DNA of 64,000 bases from Puccinia triticina (GCF_026914185.1 NC_070560.1:8175501-8239500); one strand, 5' to 3'; positions 53,720-64,000 are shown, counted from the first letter of the stretch. Translations and numbers: made by a program. The notes: a model not told the origin generated them from the letters alone.

Positions 53720-54320
53720 TGAAAGATTTTCAGTGATTTGATCAATGTATAGAACCAACGGTGGGCTGATACACTAACTTTATTGTCAGTGTAGTGTATT
53801 TTTAGTTTTTTCCACTGCACTACACACATAATACTGTTATCCATGATTTTCTGTCAATAACAATACATATTTTTGATGTTATTCTTTTTGGCTGTTATTG
53901 TATTGTTAGTGTATCTGAAATATGTCAGGTTAACAATAACCAAATCCTATTCTTATGATTGTTATCTGTTGTTATTCCTGATAAAAAATACAATAACTGA
54001 TATTTTATCTCTGCAATTAATGATAAAATTACTGTCAGTGTATTGATATTTCTAGTAGTCAAGTTGGTATTGAGTTGCAAAGTATAAATGTAGGATATAA
54101 TGTTTTGAGAATCATTTTCTAGAGGCCAAAAACCATGAAATAACAGATACTGTAGTGCAGAAGATTTTTATCCTAACTCTGATACGCTAACTTTCAGTGA
54201 AATCTTGGTTATCCAAAAGAAATACGCTACCTGTTAGTGTATCCTGGATAACAATACCCAAGATCTTCAATGAGAAACTTTGAATAAACTAACTGTTAGT
54301 GTATTGGGCTGTTATTGGGG
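53720..54320. repeat. AT-rich block with recurring GTTAGTGTAT motif
   Basis: The motif TGTTAGTGTAT or its close variants recurs at about 53905, 54233 and 54294. GGATAACAATACCC follows it at about 54245 and again across the Element IV insertion site. The inverted form ATACACTAAC is at about 53768. It probably represents a decayed repeat or MITE; no gene is seen. Confidence 0.45.
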
Positions 54321-54325
54321 ATAAC

Positions 54326-54980
54326 TGTTGAAACTCGACGCTCTTCCTCAAAGTCCGCGCTCTCGCATTGCGCACCGCGAGCGGCGTGTCTGCGCTGATC
54401 AATGTATACTCAGTCGAAACCTAACCAATTGTATCGGTCTCGGCATCTCAGCTCAGTCTCACATCTCAGCTCCGGACACATCTCTCGTCTTCCGTTCAAT
54501 CAAACTTCAGCCTCAAGGTCTCCGATCCCGAAGCTGCTTCCGCCGATCTCAAGATTCATTCTACGGCGATCAATTCCTCAAGTTATTCAACTTGGTGAGA
54601 AATGCACTCGAAGCATTTCCACTCTCTCATCGATCCTCATTGTATCTCATTGCTAACTCTCCTTCTTCTATTCAGTTCCCTTCTTTCCCTTCCTAAATCC
54701 ACTGCCTTAATCCATCCATTACTCTGACTTTGTCTTCCATTGGTCTGTTCTCTCTACTCCATCTATCAAGCATCCACCATCGACTAACCTCTTTTATTCT
54801 CTTAGTCTTTTACTTCCTGCTTGTCCTGATTGCGTCCGGTTGTCCATCTTCTACATCTTTCTTACCAACTCAGGGTCTGTTCTCCAATTTCTCTTTTTTT
54901 CATATTGTCTTCTGTATTCTCATGCTCTTTGTTTTAGTTTCTGGTCTTTGGTTCTTTGAAATACAGTCAACAGTCCTTTA
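54326..54980 (+). repeat. Element IV 5' LTR
   Basis: Starts TGTTGAAACTCGACG and ends AACAGTCCTTTA. ORFs within it (for example 54402-54656 and 54730-54987) recur exactly in the 3' LTR. Confidence 0.95.
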
Positions 54981-55021
54981 CGATTAACAGTCAAAACAAT
55001 CGCTGCGACTCAGACTATTTC

Positions 55022-58000
55022 ATGTCCAACGAAGAAAAGAAAATCGTCGACAAACCACAGACTTCCTCAAAAAACCAAGACCAGAATCCTGCTACGATGG
55101 CAACCGTTACGAATCGAATGGATAAGGTTCATCCCTCAGTTCTCAAGACTGTGATCGAGGGCATACCTCTCCTCACCATGGACAACTATACCTTCTGGAG
55201 GATAAGAGTTTTTAACTTTCTTGATGTCATCAAACTCAAGAAAGCTCTTACCACCAACGAAGACAAGCTTTCTCAGGAAGAAAATGATTTTCTCAAGGCT
55301 ATTATCGTCGCTAAGCTGGAGTCCACTGTGCAAGCCAACGTCGTCGACTCCGCAAATGAAGACAACGCTAAGCTGACGTGGAAGGCAATCGTTCAATTTT
55401 TTGCTTCGACTCAAGCATCTAATAAGGCTCGCGTGTTTCAATCCTTTCTTCGTGCTCCGTATACTCCGGACGATATTCCTGGCTTCATCACCTCGATGAA
55501 AACCTTTCAGTCTCAACTAGTCGAAGTCGGGTGGACGTTCACCGATGATGCCATCGGGCATATGGTCATCCACAAATTCCCTGCAGACATGAATGACATC
55601 GTGAATCAGATCACCCATTCTGACAAAGAGCCAACCATCGACGTCGTCTTCGATCATCTTCGAGTTCATGAACACAACATCGAAGCTCGTGCATCTGGAA
55701 GCGGTACTAAATCCAATCCCATCACCTTGTATACCGACGAATCCAAGAGATGTCGCAAGGGCTATCACAATCCTGATTCCGATCATCTCAAGGAGAATTG
55801 CTGGAAGTTGTATCCCGGCAAACGAGCTGAACATTATCAGAAGAAAGCCGATGCCGCGAAATCTGAATCATCCGTCAGTAGTTTTCACTCATCAATCTCA
55901 AGCACTCAACATGCGTTCATTCTTGACTCCGGATCCTCCGCGCACATGACTTCTGACAAAGACTTGTTTCACACCCTAGAACTCAAAGAACTAGGATGTG
56001 TTAGAACCAGTTCTGCTCTAGATCAGCTAAAAATCCAAGGCATAGGTTCGATACGGTTGAAGAACAAGTACGGGGAAATCATCTTAAATCAAGTTCTATA
56101 TATTCCCGGATTAGTTGTAAATCTTCTCTCAGTTCGCTGTTTACTTCTTGATGATTACATTGTCAACTTTCATAAAAACTCGTTTGAAATCTTAAAAAAC
56201 AATGAAATTAAAATGTCTGGAAATTATATTGGAAATCTTCCAAACATTGATTTCGATCACGTGGAGCACACGAGCCATCTGTCCTCTGCCGAGTTCCTAC
56301 ACAAGTCTCTCGGTCACGTAAGCTATCATCGACTGAGAAAGAAGTTGGGAATTCCCCTGAAAATTGTCAAATCGTGCGAGTCTTGTGCAGTCTCAAAAAT
56401 CACTAAAGCATCGTTCAAGTCTGTTCACCGACCAGCGTCAAGACCGTTTGAGGAACTTCATTTTGATCTCATCGGTCCAATATGGCCTCCCTCTTTTCAA
56501 GGTCATAGATACATCTTGACAATCGTAGACAGTTGCACTCGTTTTTGTGCTGCGATTCCCATCAAACAGAAGAGCAACACTGTCGATACCATATCCTATT
56601 TAGTTGATGTTGAAGCAAAAAGGTTTGGACATTACCCAAGCACTTTTCACTCGGATCGAGGCACTGAATTCCTAAACTCAGATATGTCAGAGTACTGCAG
56701 TTCGCACTTAATCAAGCAACGCAACTCTGACGCCTATACACCCCAGCAAAACGGTCTAGCCGAAAGATTCAACAGAACCATACTGGAGTCAATGAGAACC
56801 ATTCTAGAGGACTCGGGTATTGAACGCAAATATTGGAGTGAAATAGCCCTAGTTAGCGCTCTTACTCTCAACCAAATACCGACCCATCGCTCCAAGCATT
56901 CACCGTTTGAATTGTTCAAAGGTCGATCACTGCCGCTGAGTTACTTCTATCCACTAGGCAATCGAGTTTCTTATTTGATACTCCCAGAACAGTCCTTCTC
57001 TAAACTCAAACCAAAAGGGAAACTCGGCCGAATTCTGGGATACGTAGACGAATTAAGATCATACCGAATTCTGACTGATGATGGTAAAATTGTTGAAACT
57101 AAGAATGTCTCGTTCCTCGAATATTCATCTCCAGCTTTCAAGAACTCTGACTGGGATATCGAGGTCACTGAAGACACTGCTAGCGCCGAAGCTCCGTCAA
57201 ATGAAGAATCTGACTCTTCCGACGAAAGCGATGAAGGAATAGCCGCCACTCTCAATCCAACTCCAGCTGCTAGCCGCTCTCTTAGAGAACGGACTTCCCA
57301 AGTTAAACCTGTCAAGTACTCATATCTCACCGGTGATCCTACCTCCTTCAAAAACGCGATGAAGTCTACTGAAAAAGACAAATGGTCTCAAGCTACTGAT
57401 GAGGAACTGTCAAACATTGAACATCATGAAGTATGGGACGACATGTACGACACTCCTTCGTCCTTCCTCCGCACTCTTTGGATTTTCAAGACTAAACCAG
57501 CTACTCTATCAGCAAACGAAAGAAAGAAAGCACAACTCTGTATTCAAGGTTTCCTACAGAAGGAAGGTGAAGATTACGGAGATACATTTGCTCCAACTGG
57601 AAAATTCACCACGTTGCTTATTGTACTCATGTTTGCGGTAGATAAAAAGCTTCCAATCCGGCAATTTGACGTGAAAAGCGCCTTCCTTTACGCGCCACTC
57701 AAAGAAGAATTGTACATTAAAACCCCTGAGGGATCATCAAGAAAAGCGCCCTTCCTCAGACTAAAAAAATCTCTGTATGGCCTAAAGCAAGCCCCCGCTA
57801 ATTGGTATGACACTCTCACGTCGTGGTTCAGAGAAATCAACTTTCACCAGTCCTCATCCGATCCTTGCTTGTTTATTCACAACGACAAGAACTCTTTTAT
57901 CTTCTTTCATGTTGATGATCTGATTGTAGTCGGCAATGTCGATGCCTTTGAAAGTCTCTTTCTCCACCGCTTTCCAAATTCATCCGCTCACGACCCGGAC

Positions 58001-58870
58001 ACTTTACTGGGGATGGATGTCACCAAGACCGAAGACACTATCTCGCTGTCTCAAGAGAAATTGATTGAAAAAGGACTGAAGATGCTCGGACTAACCGATT
58101 GTAAACCTGTCAGCACACCACTTTCCGTAGCAGTGCAACTCAAACCGGCTACTCAAGATGAGAAGAACGAATTTTCAAAACTCAATATCAACTACAGAAG
58201 CTTCACCGGTATTCTGAACTATCTGTCATGCAGGACTCGTCCAGATCTGGCTCCGGCGGTATCCATTCTGTCCAGCTTCAACAATGACCCAGGTATAAAT
58301 CATTGGAAAGAAGTTCTTCATTGTTGGAAATACGTTAAAGGCACAGTCAATCTTCATCTAACTCTACGACCCGATCCGTCCCAATCGACCTCTCTTCAAC
58401 ATTACACAGACGCAACCTGGGCTGATGACTTAGAAACTTGCCTATCTCGAAGCGGATCTATTTGTTTTTGGAAAAACTGTCCTGTTGCCTGGAACAGCAA
58501 GCGTCAAAGAAACATAACTCTATCATCAACTGAAGCTGAAATGAATGCACTCGCTGATGGTGTGCAAGAGAATCAATGGATCAAATTTCTTGTTGAAGAA
58601 CTGTGGTCCGACAAACTCAATCCATCTACGTTTCACATCGATAATCAAGGACTTGCTGAAAAACTAAAAAATTTCGGTTCAAATTCAAAAACAAAGCATC
58701 TCGACATAAAAATGAAATGGCTGCGTGATCTCAAAAACAAAAATGAAATCACAATAACTCTCATTCCCGCTGAACAAATGATAGCCGACACCTTGACAAA
58801 AGCAAGCAATGTCGAATCCCTCAATCGCCTCAAGGAAAAATGCTTCCTAGTTTTTTACTCACCAAGTTGA
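55022..58870 (+). CDS. gag-pol: Element IV Gag-Pol polyprotein (Ty1/copia)
   Basis: Translation from the ATG at 55022 (MSNEEKK) gives 1282 residues. The frame also extends upstream to 54956, but that lies inside the LTR. Gag contains NYTFWRIRVFNFLD and a Cys/His segment (CRKGYHNPDSDHLKENCW, about 245). Protease follows with FILDSGSSAHMTS (about 300). The integrase zinc finger is HKSLGHVSYHRL … CESCAVSK (about 427-462), with core Asp in HFDLIGP (about 480), Asp in HSDRGTEF (about 544) and Glu in NGLAERFN (about 579). RT has FDVKSAFLY (about 881), KKSLYGLKQAP and the catalytic FHVDDL (about 961). RNase H has YTDATWADD (about 1128) and STEAEM (about 1170). All catalytic residues are intact with no stop or frameshift. 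Confidence 0.95.
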   Translation: MSNEEKKIVDKPQTSSKNQDQNPATMATVTNRMDKVHPSVLKTVIEGIPLLTMDNYTFWRIRVFNFLDVIKLKKALTTNEDKLSQEENDFLKAIIVAKLESTVQANVVDSANEDNAKLTWKAIVQFFASTQASNKARVFQSFLRAPYTPDDIPGFITSMKTFQSQLVEVGWTFTDDAIGHMVIHKFPADMNDIVNQITHSDKEPTIDVVFDHLRVHEHNIEARASGSGTKSNPITLYTDESKRCRKGYHNPDSDHLKENCWKLYPGKRAEHYQKKADAAKSESSVSSFHSSISSTQHAFILDSGSSAHMTSDKDLFHTLELKELGCVRTSSALDQLKIQGIGSIRLKNKYGEIILNQVLYIPGLVVNLLSVRCLLLDDYIVNFHKNSFEILKNNEIKMSGNYIGNLPNIDFDHVEHTSHLSSAEFLHKSLGHVSYHRLRKKLGIPLKIVKSCESCAVSKITKASFKSVHRPASRPFEELHFDLIGPIWPPSFQGHRYILTIVDSCTRFCAAIPIKQKSNTVDTISYLVDVEAKRFGHYPSTFHSDRGTEFLNSDMSEYCSSHLIKQRNSDAYTPQQNGLAERFNRTILESMRTILEDSGIERKYWSEIALVSALTLNQIPTHRSKHSPFELFKGRSLPLSYFYPLGNRVSYLILPEQSFSKLKPKGKLGRILGYVDELRSYRILTDDGKIVETKNVSFLEYSSPAFKNSDWDIEVTEDTASAEAPSNEESDSSDESDEGIAATLNPTPAASRSLRERTSQVKPVKYSYLTGDPTSFKNAMKSTEKDKWSQATDEELSNIEHHEVWDDMYDTPSSFLRTLWIFKTKPATLSANERKKAQLCIQGFLQKEGEDYGDTFAPTGKFTTLLIVLMFAVDKKLPIRQFDVKSAFLYAPLKEELYIKTPEGSSRKAPFLRLKKSLYGLKQAPANWYDTLTSWFREINFHQSSSDPCLFIHNDKNSFIFFHVDDLIVVGNVDAFESLFLHRFPNSSAHDPDTLLGMDVTKTEDTISLSQEKLIEKGLKMLGLTDCKPVSTPLSVAVQLKPATQDEKNEFSKLNINYRSFTGILNYLSCRTRPDLAPAVSILSSFNNDPGINHWKEVLHCWKYVKGTVNLHLTLRPDPSQSTSLQHYTDATWADDLETCLSRSGSICFWKNCPVAWNSKRQRNITLSSTEAEMNALADGVQENQWIKFLVEELWSDKLNPSTFHIDNQGLAEKLKNFGSNSKTKHLDIKMKWLRDLKNKNEITITLIPAEQMIADTLTKASNVESLNRLKEKCFLVFYSPS

Positions 58871-58876
58871 GGGGGG

Positions 58877-59531
58877 TGTTGAAACTCGACGCTCTTCCTC
58901 AAAGTCCGCGCTCTCGCATTGCGCACCGCGAGCGGCGTGTCTGCGCTGATCAATGTATACTCAGTCGAAACCTAACCAATTGTATCGGTCTCGGCATCTC
59001 AGCTCAGTCTCACATCTCAGCTCCGGACACATCTCTCGTCTTCCGTTCAATCAAACTTCAGCCTCAAGGTCTCCGATCCCGAAGCTGCTTCCGCCGATCT
59101 CAAGATTCATTCTACGGCGATCAATTCCTCAAGTTATTCAACTTGGTGAGAAATGCACTCGAAGCATTTCCACTCTCTCATCGATCCTCATTGTATCTCA
59201 TTGCTAACTCTCCTTCTTCTATTCAGTTCCCTTCTTTCCCTTCCTAAATCCACTGCCTTAATCCATCCATTACTCTGACTTTGTCTTCCATTGGTCTGTT
59301 CTCTCTACTCCATCTATCAAGCATCCACCATCGACTAACCTCTTTTATTCTCTTAGTCTTTTACTTCCTGCTTGTCCTGATTGCGTCCGGTTGTCCATCT
59401 TCTACATCTTTCTTACCAACTCAGGGTCTGTTCTCCAATTTCTCTTTTTTTCATATTGTCTTCTGTATTCTCATGCTCTTTGTTTTAGTTTCTGGTCTTT
59501 GGTTCTTTGAAATACAGTCAACAGTCCTTTA
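58877..59531 (+). repeat. Element IV 3' LTR
   Basis: Same ends and length as the 5' copy, followed by the TSD ATAAC. Confidence 0.95.
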
Positions 59532-59590
59532 ATAACAATACCCCATTTGTCTCGCCAAATAACCATGGATAGACTAACGGATATTGGCCC

Positions 59591-59630
59591 GTAGCGTAGC
59601 GTAGCGTAGCGTAGCGTAGCGTAGCGTAGT
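59591..59630. repeat. (GTAGC)8 microsatellite flanked by GGCCC
   Basis: Seven perfect GTAGC units plus one GTAGT, bounded on both sides by the same GGCCC pentamer (59586-59590 and 59631-59635). The unit resembles the TAGCG motif of the palindromic repeat at 62770-63070. Confidence 0.85.
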
Positions 59631-60084
59631 GGCCCATTGTTGAATTAGAACTATATTTGATAAGCAAGCTGATCCTGCGACCAACATTTGAAGGGTTATC
59701 TCGTAGAAAACATTAAGGACTGATGCCAAATCCCGTGCCAAGTCAAGGGGGTTGAGAAATCAACTATCACAAATTAAAAAATCAACTCCCAAACCCAATT
59801 TACGTCGGGCGGACTGCCTCGGGACGTCTTTCCTGGGTCCTAGCAACCGCATTTTGACCCAGGGGCGTTTTGGGAGTCGGAATTGTAATTCTGTGATCCC
59901 AAACGGCAGTCAGGATTTTAATTTTACAAAAAATCCTAGAAAATAGAGAAATATTTATATGTCCTCACTGGAGCACCCAAATGCTCCCAAAATTTTACAG
60001 CAATCTAAACAAACTGTATAGAAAATATTTTGAGATTTAAAGCAGTAGAAACCATCAGGAAGGCCTTGTGGAACAGGGGGGTTA

Positions 60085-60682
60085 ATTTGGCAGATTTCCT
60101 ACTAAGGCAAACCCCCAAAACCTTATCTATGGTGCGCCAAATGGCCCCAATTTTTTTCTGCCACAAGAATACAATCTTTAAAACATATGCTGAGCTTCAC
60201 GGCATTAGCACACTGTAAGCGCTCCCGGGAGGGGGGCGCTGCACTAACGAGGCTTACAAGGCGAGGACGAGGGGACAAGGCTGAGGCCTCGGGAGGACTT
60301 CTGGAACCAATGTTTCCTTTGATTGCGCAATCCTAGCTCAGGAGAGATGGAAGGAAAATCTCTGTTAGACTACGTACAAGCTGAGAGGAAAGGAGAAAGA
60401 ATAGGAAACTGGGCAGACTCACCTAGCTCAGGAGAGATGGAAGGAACATCTCTGCTGAACTAGGAGGGGCGGGAGGAATGGTTGGACTAAGTATGGGTCT
60501 GTTTGGGATCCTGTGATCCATCTTGTGAAACCCCAAAGGCGGGGGGTTACACACACCTCGGGGCTGATTTGGCGGATTTCCTACTAAGGCAAACCCCCAA
60601 AACCTTATCTATGGTGCTCCAAACGGCCCCAATTTTTTTCTGCCAGAAGAATACACTCTATAGAAAATATGTTGAGCTCCAA
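60085..60682 (+). repeat. Direct repeat pair of about 115 bases with an intervening segment
   Basis: The block containing CTACTAAGGCAAACCCCCAA at 60085-60200 recurs with few changes at 60567-60682. The DNA between them has its own short repeat (CTAGCTCAGGAGAGATGGAA near 60333 and 60423). This may be a pair of diverged element ends or a tandem duplication with an insertion. No ORF is convincing, and 59637-60084 shows nothing recognisable. Confidence 0.6.
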
Positions 60683-60737
60683 GGAGGTATTACACATCAG
60701 GAACACCTTCTATCAACTGTGGGTCAGCTATGCTAAC

Positions 60738-62755
60738 CAAACTTAACTAAGTCCCTCCCCTGCCTGAGGCTTTGCCAGAGGGACTTATGACTAATCTGCA
60801 TTTCTCACATGAGAGATCCAGATAATTGACCACATTCATCATTATATTCCTCATTACTGAGTCAATTCTCAACCCCTCCTTACGGGACTCATTTTTTCTG
60901 AATGACATTCTTCTCAATAAAATTATCATGTATTTTTTATTCCATGTATCTAGCTCATCTACCTCTAAAATAAATATTTCAAAAACCAGGATAAAAGTCA
61001 AAATCACTGTGATGTTGAGCACATCACTACATTTCATTCTCAATTCATTTAGTATTTCCATAGTGCACTGACCCAACCACATTGGGACCCAATACGCAGA
61101 GATGATTGGTGGAAAAAAATAGAAACACATACTTCTATCATGTTGTATCAGCGAATTGACCTCAAGATAACTGCGCACAGTGTAGGACTCATGTGGGACA
61201 CTAAATATAATTTGGTGAAATATCCGCTGAGGGGGAAATAAATTGCTTAATAGGTTGAAAGGCTATTACAACTTACGGGTGGTTTGAAAGACCTGCCCCT
61301 CTAATAATACTATGCAAATATCTAAGAGTCTTGTAATCAATATTTATAAAGATATGGCTGATTCCAAGATAGATCTTACTTTCATATAGTAATCTCTATC
61401 AGACCTAGATCACTTGATTCAACAGGCTAGCAAATCTGTTATAACTTCTTTGCTCGCAGGCAATATACTTACTTTGTTATACTCGTACTACATGTTCCTA
61501 ATATGCTGTTTAATGCAAACTTGTTGTTGTGTTATTCTTGGTTTGACTACTGCCAAAAACACTAATACTGCTACTAAACTTCTACGCTACTTGTACTAAC
61601 CACTAATACCGCTAATAACCGCACTGCTGACTAAACTACCGTATGTGACCAAACCTCTGTAGGCTGATGATAACTAAACTAACTAACCACTTGTGACCAA
61701 AACTCTGTAGGCTGATGGGGAAACCTCTGATGAGGGGAGAAAGGGCCTCCTTATATATTGAAGGGTGAGGGATTTTTGCTCCAGGGAAGCTCCTCATGAG
61801 GGATTATTGCTGCAGGGGATCTCAACTACACAGCCTCTCATGCATGTACTGCGCTGCATGTACAAACAACAAGGGGTTTATGCTGCAGGAGACACTCAAC
61901 TACACAGCATCTGCATGCATGTGCTGCACTGCCTTACAAACAATGAGGGATTTATGCTGCAGGAGACACTTCCTGTACAGCTTATCTGCCTGCATATGCT
62001 GTGCTTCGTGTACAAACAATGAGGGATTTATGCTGCAGGAGACACTTCCTGTACAGCTTATCTGCCTGCATATGCTGTGCTACATGTACAAAAAATGAGG
62101 GAATTATGCTGCGGGAGACACTTCCTGTACAGCTTATCTACCTGCATATGCTGTACTATGCGTACAAACAATGAGGGATATATACTGCATGAGGCGCTTG
62201 AGCTACACAGCACTTTCATGCATGTACTGCGCTGCATGATGTCATGTGTTGCTATGCAACCAAGCCATCTTCCATCCTCTTCCACACACTCTGCATCCAT
62301 TGTCTAACCTGTTCCATTCCCAATGTTGGGGGTCAAGGCCTCTCCTCCCATCTTGCTCCATCTTCCCTTCTTCCCCCACACTGTATTACACACTCCCTCC
62401 ACTATAATACCTCTGCAATGGGCTTTTGGCATTGTCACACATATGGAACACCACAACGGGCGGTTATATTCTGATCCGGTGGAAATTCCAAGAAACTCGA
62501 GGAAATGGATGTTTTAGAAAAATAAAATGAGGGGGAGTATGGACGCAAAAAAGTCTGAAATTATATCAGAAGGAGGGGCAGATGCAGGCGTATCATCCAC
62601 CCAAAACTTAGAAGGTTGAGTATTGTCAGAGTTGAGTTCTGGGGGTTCAAAGGAAAACACCACCAAAACCAAAATATCTCTCATGCAAGAAATGCAGATT
62701 AGTCATAAGTCCCTCCGGCAAAGCCTCAGGCAGGGGAGGGACTTAGTTAAGTTCG
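60738..62755. mobile_element. MULE-like non-autonomous element with 80-bp TIRs
   Basis: The inverted repeats 60738-60817 and 62676-62755 match over 80 bases with few mismatches, starting C(A/G)AACTTAACTAAGTCCC. The 9-bp TSD TATGCTAAC is at 60729-60737 and 62756-62764. Long TIRs with a 9-bp TSD fit the Mutator-like superfamily. The 2,018-base body has no transposase. It contains a tandem repeat (61798-62250) and LTR-like sequence related to Element II. Confidence 0.88.
61798..62250 (+). repeat. 76-bp tandem repeat inside the MULE-like element
   Basis: Six copies start at about 61798, 61871, 61945, 62021, 62097 and 62173, each beginning GAGGGATTTATGCTGCAGG or similar and containing TACAGCTTATCTGCCTGCAT. 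The preceding GGCCTCCTTATATA and GAGGGATTTTTGCTCCAGG resemble the LTR of Element II near 35126-35165. The overlapping ORFs of 76-100 codons here are repeat artefacts. Confidence 0.8.
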
Positions 62756-62769
62756 TATGCTAACCATAG

Positions 62770-63131
62770 CTGTCAGTGTAGCGTAGCGCTGCGCAAATAT
62801 GCTATTTTTAGTGTAGTGTTAGTGCATCTGCGCTAACGCTACGCGCACAGGGTGCAAAGCTATTTTAGGTTTTAGTGTAGCGTTAGCGCAGATAAGCGCA
62901 ATTGCACTAACGCCACAATGGAGCGCGCGCTGCGCAAATGCGCTATATTTTAGCGTAGCGTTAGCGCAATTGCGCGCATCTGAGCTAACGCTACGTGCAC
63001 AGGGTGCAAAGCTATTTTAGGTTTTAGCGTAGCGTTAGTGCAGATACGCGTAATTGCACTAACCCCGCAAAAAGCGCTCCGCAGCTCGCCGTGGTGTAGA
63101 CGTGAGGGAGGGACTTGTGTTAAGTTCGGCT
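62770..63131. repeat. Palindromic TAGCG-rich repeat with a 152-bp tandem period, next to MCM5
   Basis: Imperfect palindromes of TAGCGTTAGCGCA and TGCGCTAACGCTA recur. A segment starting CTAACGCTACGCGCACAGGG at 62833 repeats at 62985, a period of 152 bases, with about 85 bases closely matched. At 63111-63128 lies GGACTTGTGTTAAGTTCG, a variant of the MULE-like tip. The block ends about 190 bases before the MCM5 start codon. Confidence 0.75.
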
Positions 63132-63324
63132 GGCCCGCCGCCGCCGCAGACTTGTGTTACGTTCGGGGGAAGGGGACTTGAGTCTCGTCGCTCGTCACAG
63201 CGCGACGCGAAGTGGTATTTCGCGCATCTACCCCGAGTCGCGAGGTTTCCGGAGTACAACCCAAAGCAAACCACCATCACCACGAGCTGAGCAGCCTCCC
63301 CGATCGGAATAAACATACCTCAGG

Positions 63325-64000
63325 ATGCCGCCATTTGGATTTGACAGGGTAAATGCCGCTCTCACCACATGCCCTCCGAAACAACATGCCGATGTCACTC
63401 TGCTTGCTCCTTTTGTAGGGCTCGGTCAACGTCGTCCCCGTCCTCGGCTCCGTGACTGATCTCGACACCGCATCTAGTAGTGGAGCCGCACATGTCGGAG
63501 GAGTTCCGCCCTACAAGAAGATTCAAAACCTCCGAAAATTTATCCTAGATTTCAGGCTGGGTGAATGTTTCATTTACAGGTACACAACCCCTCACGCAAT
63601 TCGCTCTGTTTCCCAGTGGCCTTATTGTTCTTGTTCTAATCGCTCTTCCAACGCACCAACTCGTGCACCCGGGCTATTCTAGAGATCGGTTGCGTACCAA
63701 TTTATTAGCTAAGGTTTATGCGCTCGAAGTCGAAATGCAGCATCTGATCGTCTACGATGAAGAACTGGCCCATTCGATCTCGAACATGCCAGGAGAAGTT
63801 CTACCGTTGGTCAGTCTCAATTTTTTTAATCGGAAGCAAATTATCACTCAAAAAAAATAAGTTAATGATTGGGTGACCAGTTCGAGATTGCGGTCAGAAA
63901 AGTAGCAGAAGCGCTGGTCTCGCCGATGGCCAAATCAGGAGATTTGTATGACGACGAGGATCCTGAGATCGAATTGGCCGCTCAAGGCATCCATGATCTT
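63325..64000 (+). CDS. MCM5: DNA replication licensing factor MCM5, N-terminal part (cut by window edge)
   Basis: Four exons are visible: 63325-63348, 63419-63579, 63683-63809 and 63881 to beyond 64000. Introns are phase 0, 2 and 0 with standard GT..AG junctions. The peptide MPPFGFDR-GSVNVVPVL continues IQNLRKFILDFRLGECFIYR, DRLRTNLLAKVYALEVEMQH and NMPGEVLPL-FEIAVRKVAE, closely following the start of fungal MCM5/CDC46. MCM5 is one of the six subunits of the MCM2-7 helicase that licenses replication origins in the nucleus. About 143 residues are present; the OB-fold, Walker motifs and arginine finger lie outside the window. The first exon codes for only 8 residues, so the start rests on the ATG at 63325 and its agreement with the family. 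Repeats and transposon tips reach to within 200 bases of it. Confidence 0.93.

Larger units (their letters stand above)
54326..59531 (+). mobile_element. Element IV: intact Ty1/copia LTR retrotransposon
   Basis: The element is 5,206 bases with 655-base LTRs (54326-54980 and 58877-59531) and a 5-bp TSD ATAAC (54321-54325 and 59532-59536). It has one uninterrupted gag-pol frame in the order protease, integrase, RT, RNase H, which defines Ty1/copia. A G run (GAGGGGGG) precedes the 3' LTR. No difference between the LTRs was noticed over the stretches compared, so the copy is recent and may be active. Confidence 0.95.

Noticed and set aside
54402..54987. 84-, 85- and 122-codon ORFs in the Element IV LTRs
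   Set aside because: The same ORFs recur in the other LTR and carry no recognisable protein family.
54956..55021. Upstream start for the copia polyprotein (1304 codons)
   Set aside because: The first Met lies inside the 5' LTR; the ATG at 55022 after the LTR is a better start.
61796..62307. Overlapping Cys-rich ORFs of 76-100 codons
   Set aside because: They translate the 76-bp tandem repeat of the MULE-like element; the periodic cysteines reflect the DNA repeat.

Overview
This 64 kb window is nuclear DNA of a filamentous fungus, most likely a rust fungus (Basidiomycota, Pucciniales, Puccinia-like; inferred from gene style, not proven). It has short-intron genes with GT..AG junctions, a secreted double-psi beta-barrel protein of a kind common in rusts, and dense Ty3/gypsy, Ty1/copia, Harbinger, hAT and MULE-type elements. 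Few host genes are present. They are a single-pass membrane protein of unknown function (1415-2512), a four-exon secreted double-psi beta-barrel protein (4646-5329, minus), a doubtful two-exon gene (5966-6560, minus), the five-exon mitochondrial complex I 51-kDa subunit NDUFV1 (6958-8787, minus), a decayed Ser/Thr kinase fragment (about 24.88-25.79 kb) and the first four exons of MCM5, cut by the right edge (63325-64000).

About 70% of the window is mobile DNA, and most boundaries could be fixed by terminal repeats and target-site duplications (TSDs). Element I (11503-23399, plus) is an 11.9 kb Ty3/gypsy retrotransposon with 925-bp LTRs and a 4-bp TSD GCGT. Element III (27197-52627, plus) is an old chromodomain Ty3/gypsy element (TSD CCAGC) with stop codons and frameshifts. 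Its pol is split by a foldback DNA element (32847-47130; TSD AAAAATTA) made of palindromic repeats. Inside that sits Element II (34601-46070, minus; 1035-bp LTRs; TSD CCGG), a Ty3/gypsy element related to Element I. A Harbinger transposon (47138-50676) and a related MITE (50680-50846) sit in the right TSD copy of the foldback element. When all insertions are removed in silico, the pol reading frame of Element III rejoins. Element IV (54326-59531) is a young Ty1/copia element with apparently identical LTRs and one intact 1282-codon ORF. A MULE-like element (60738-62755; 80-bp TIRs, 9-bp TSD) and a palindromic TAGCG-rich repeat lie just upstream of MCM5.

The most unusual system is in Elements I and II. 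Between pol and the 3' LTR each carries a multi-exon gene on the antisense strand (380 and 371 codons as modelled). The introns are all phase 0 and the proteins have similar C-termini. In both elements this cassette is bracketed by three copies of the polypurine motif AAGTTGGGGGAGG. Element I also has a T TTT TTA slippery heptamer directly before the gag stop with pol in the -1 frame, whereas Element II has gag and pol fused in one frame.
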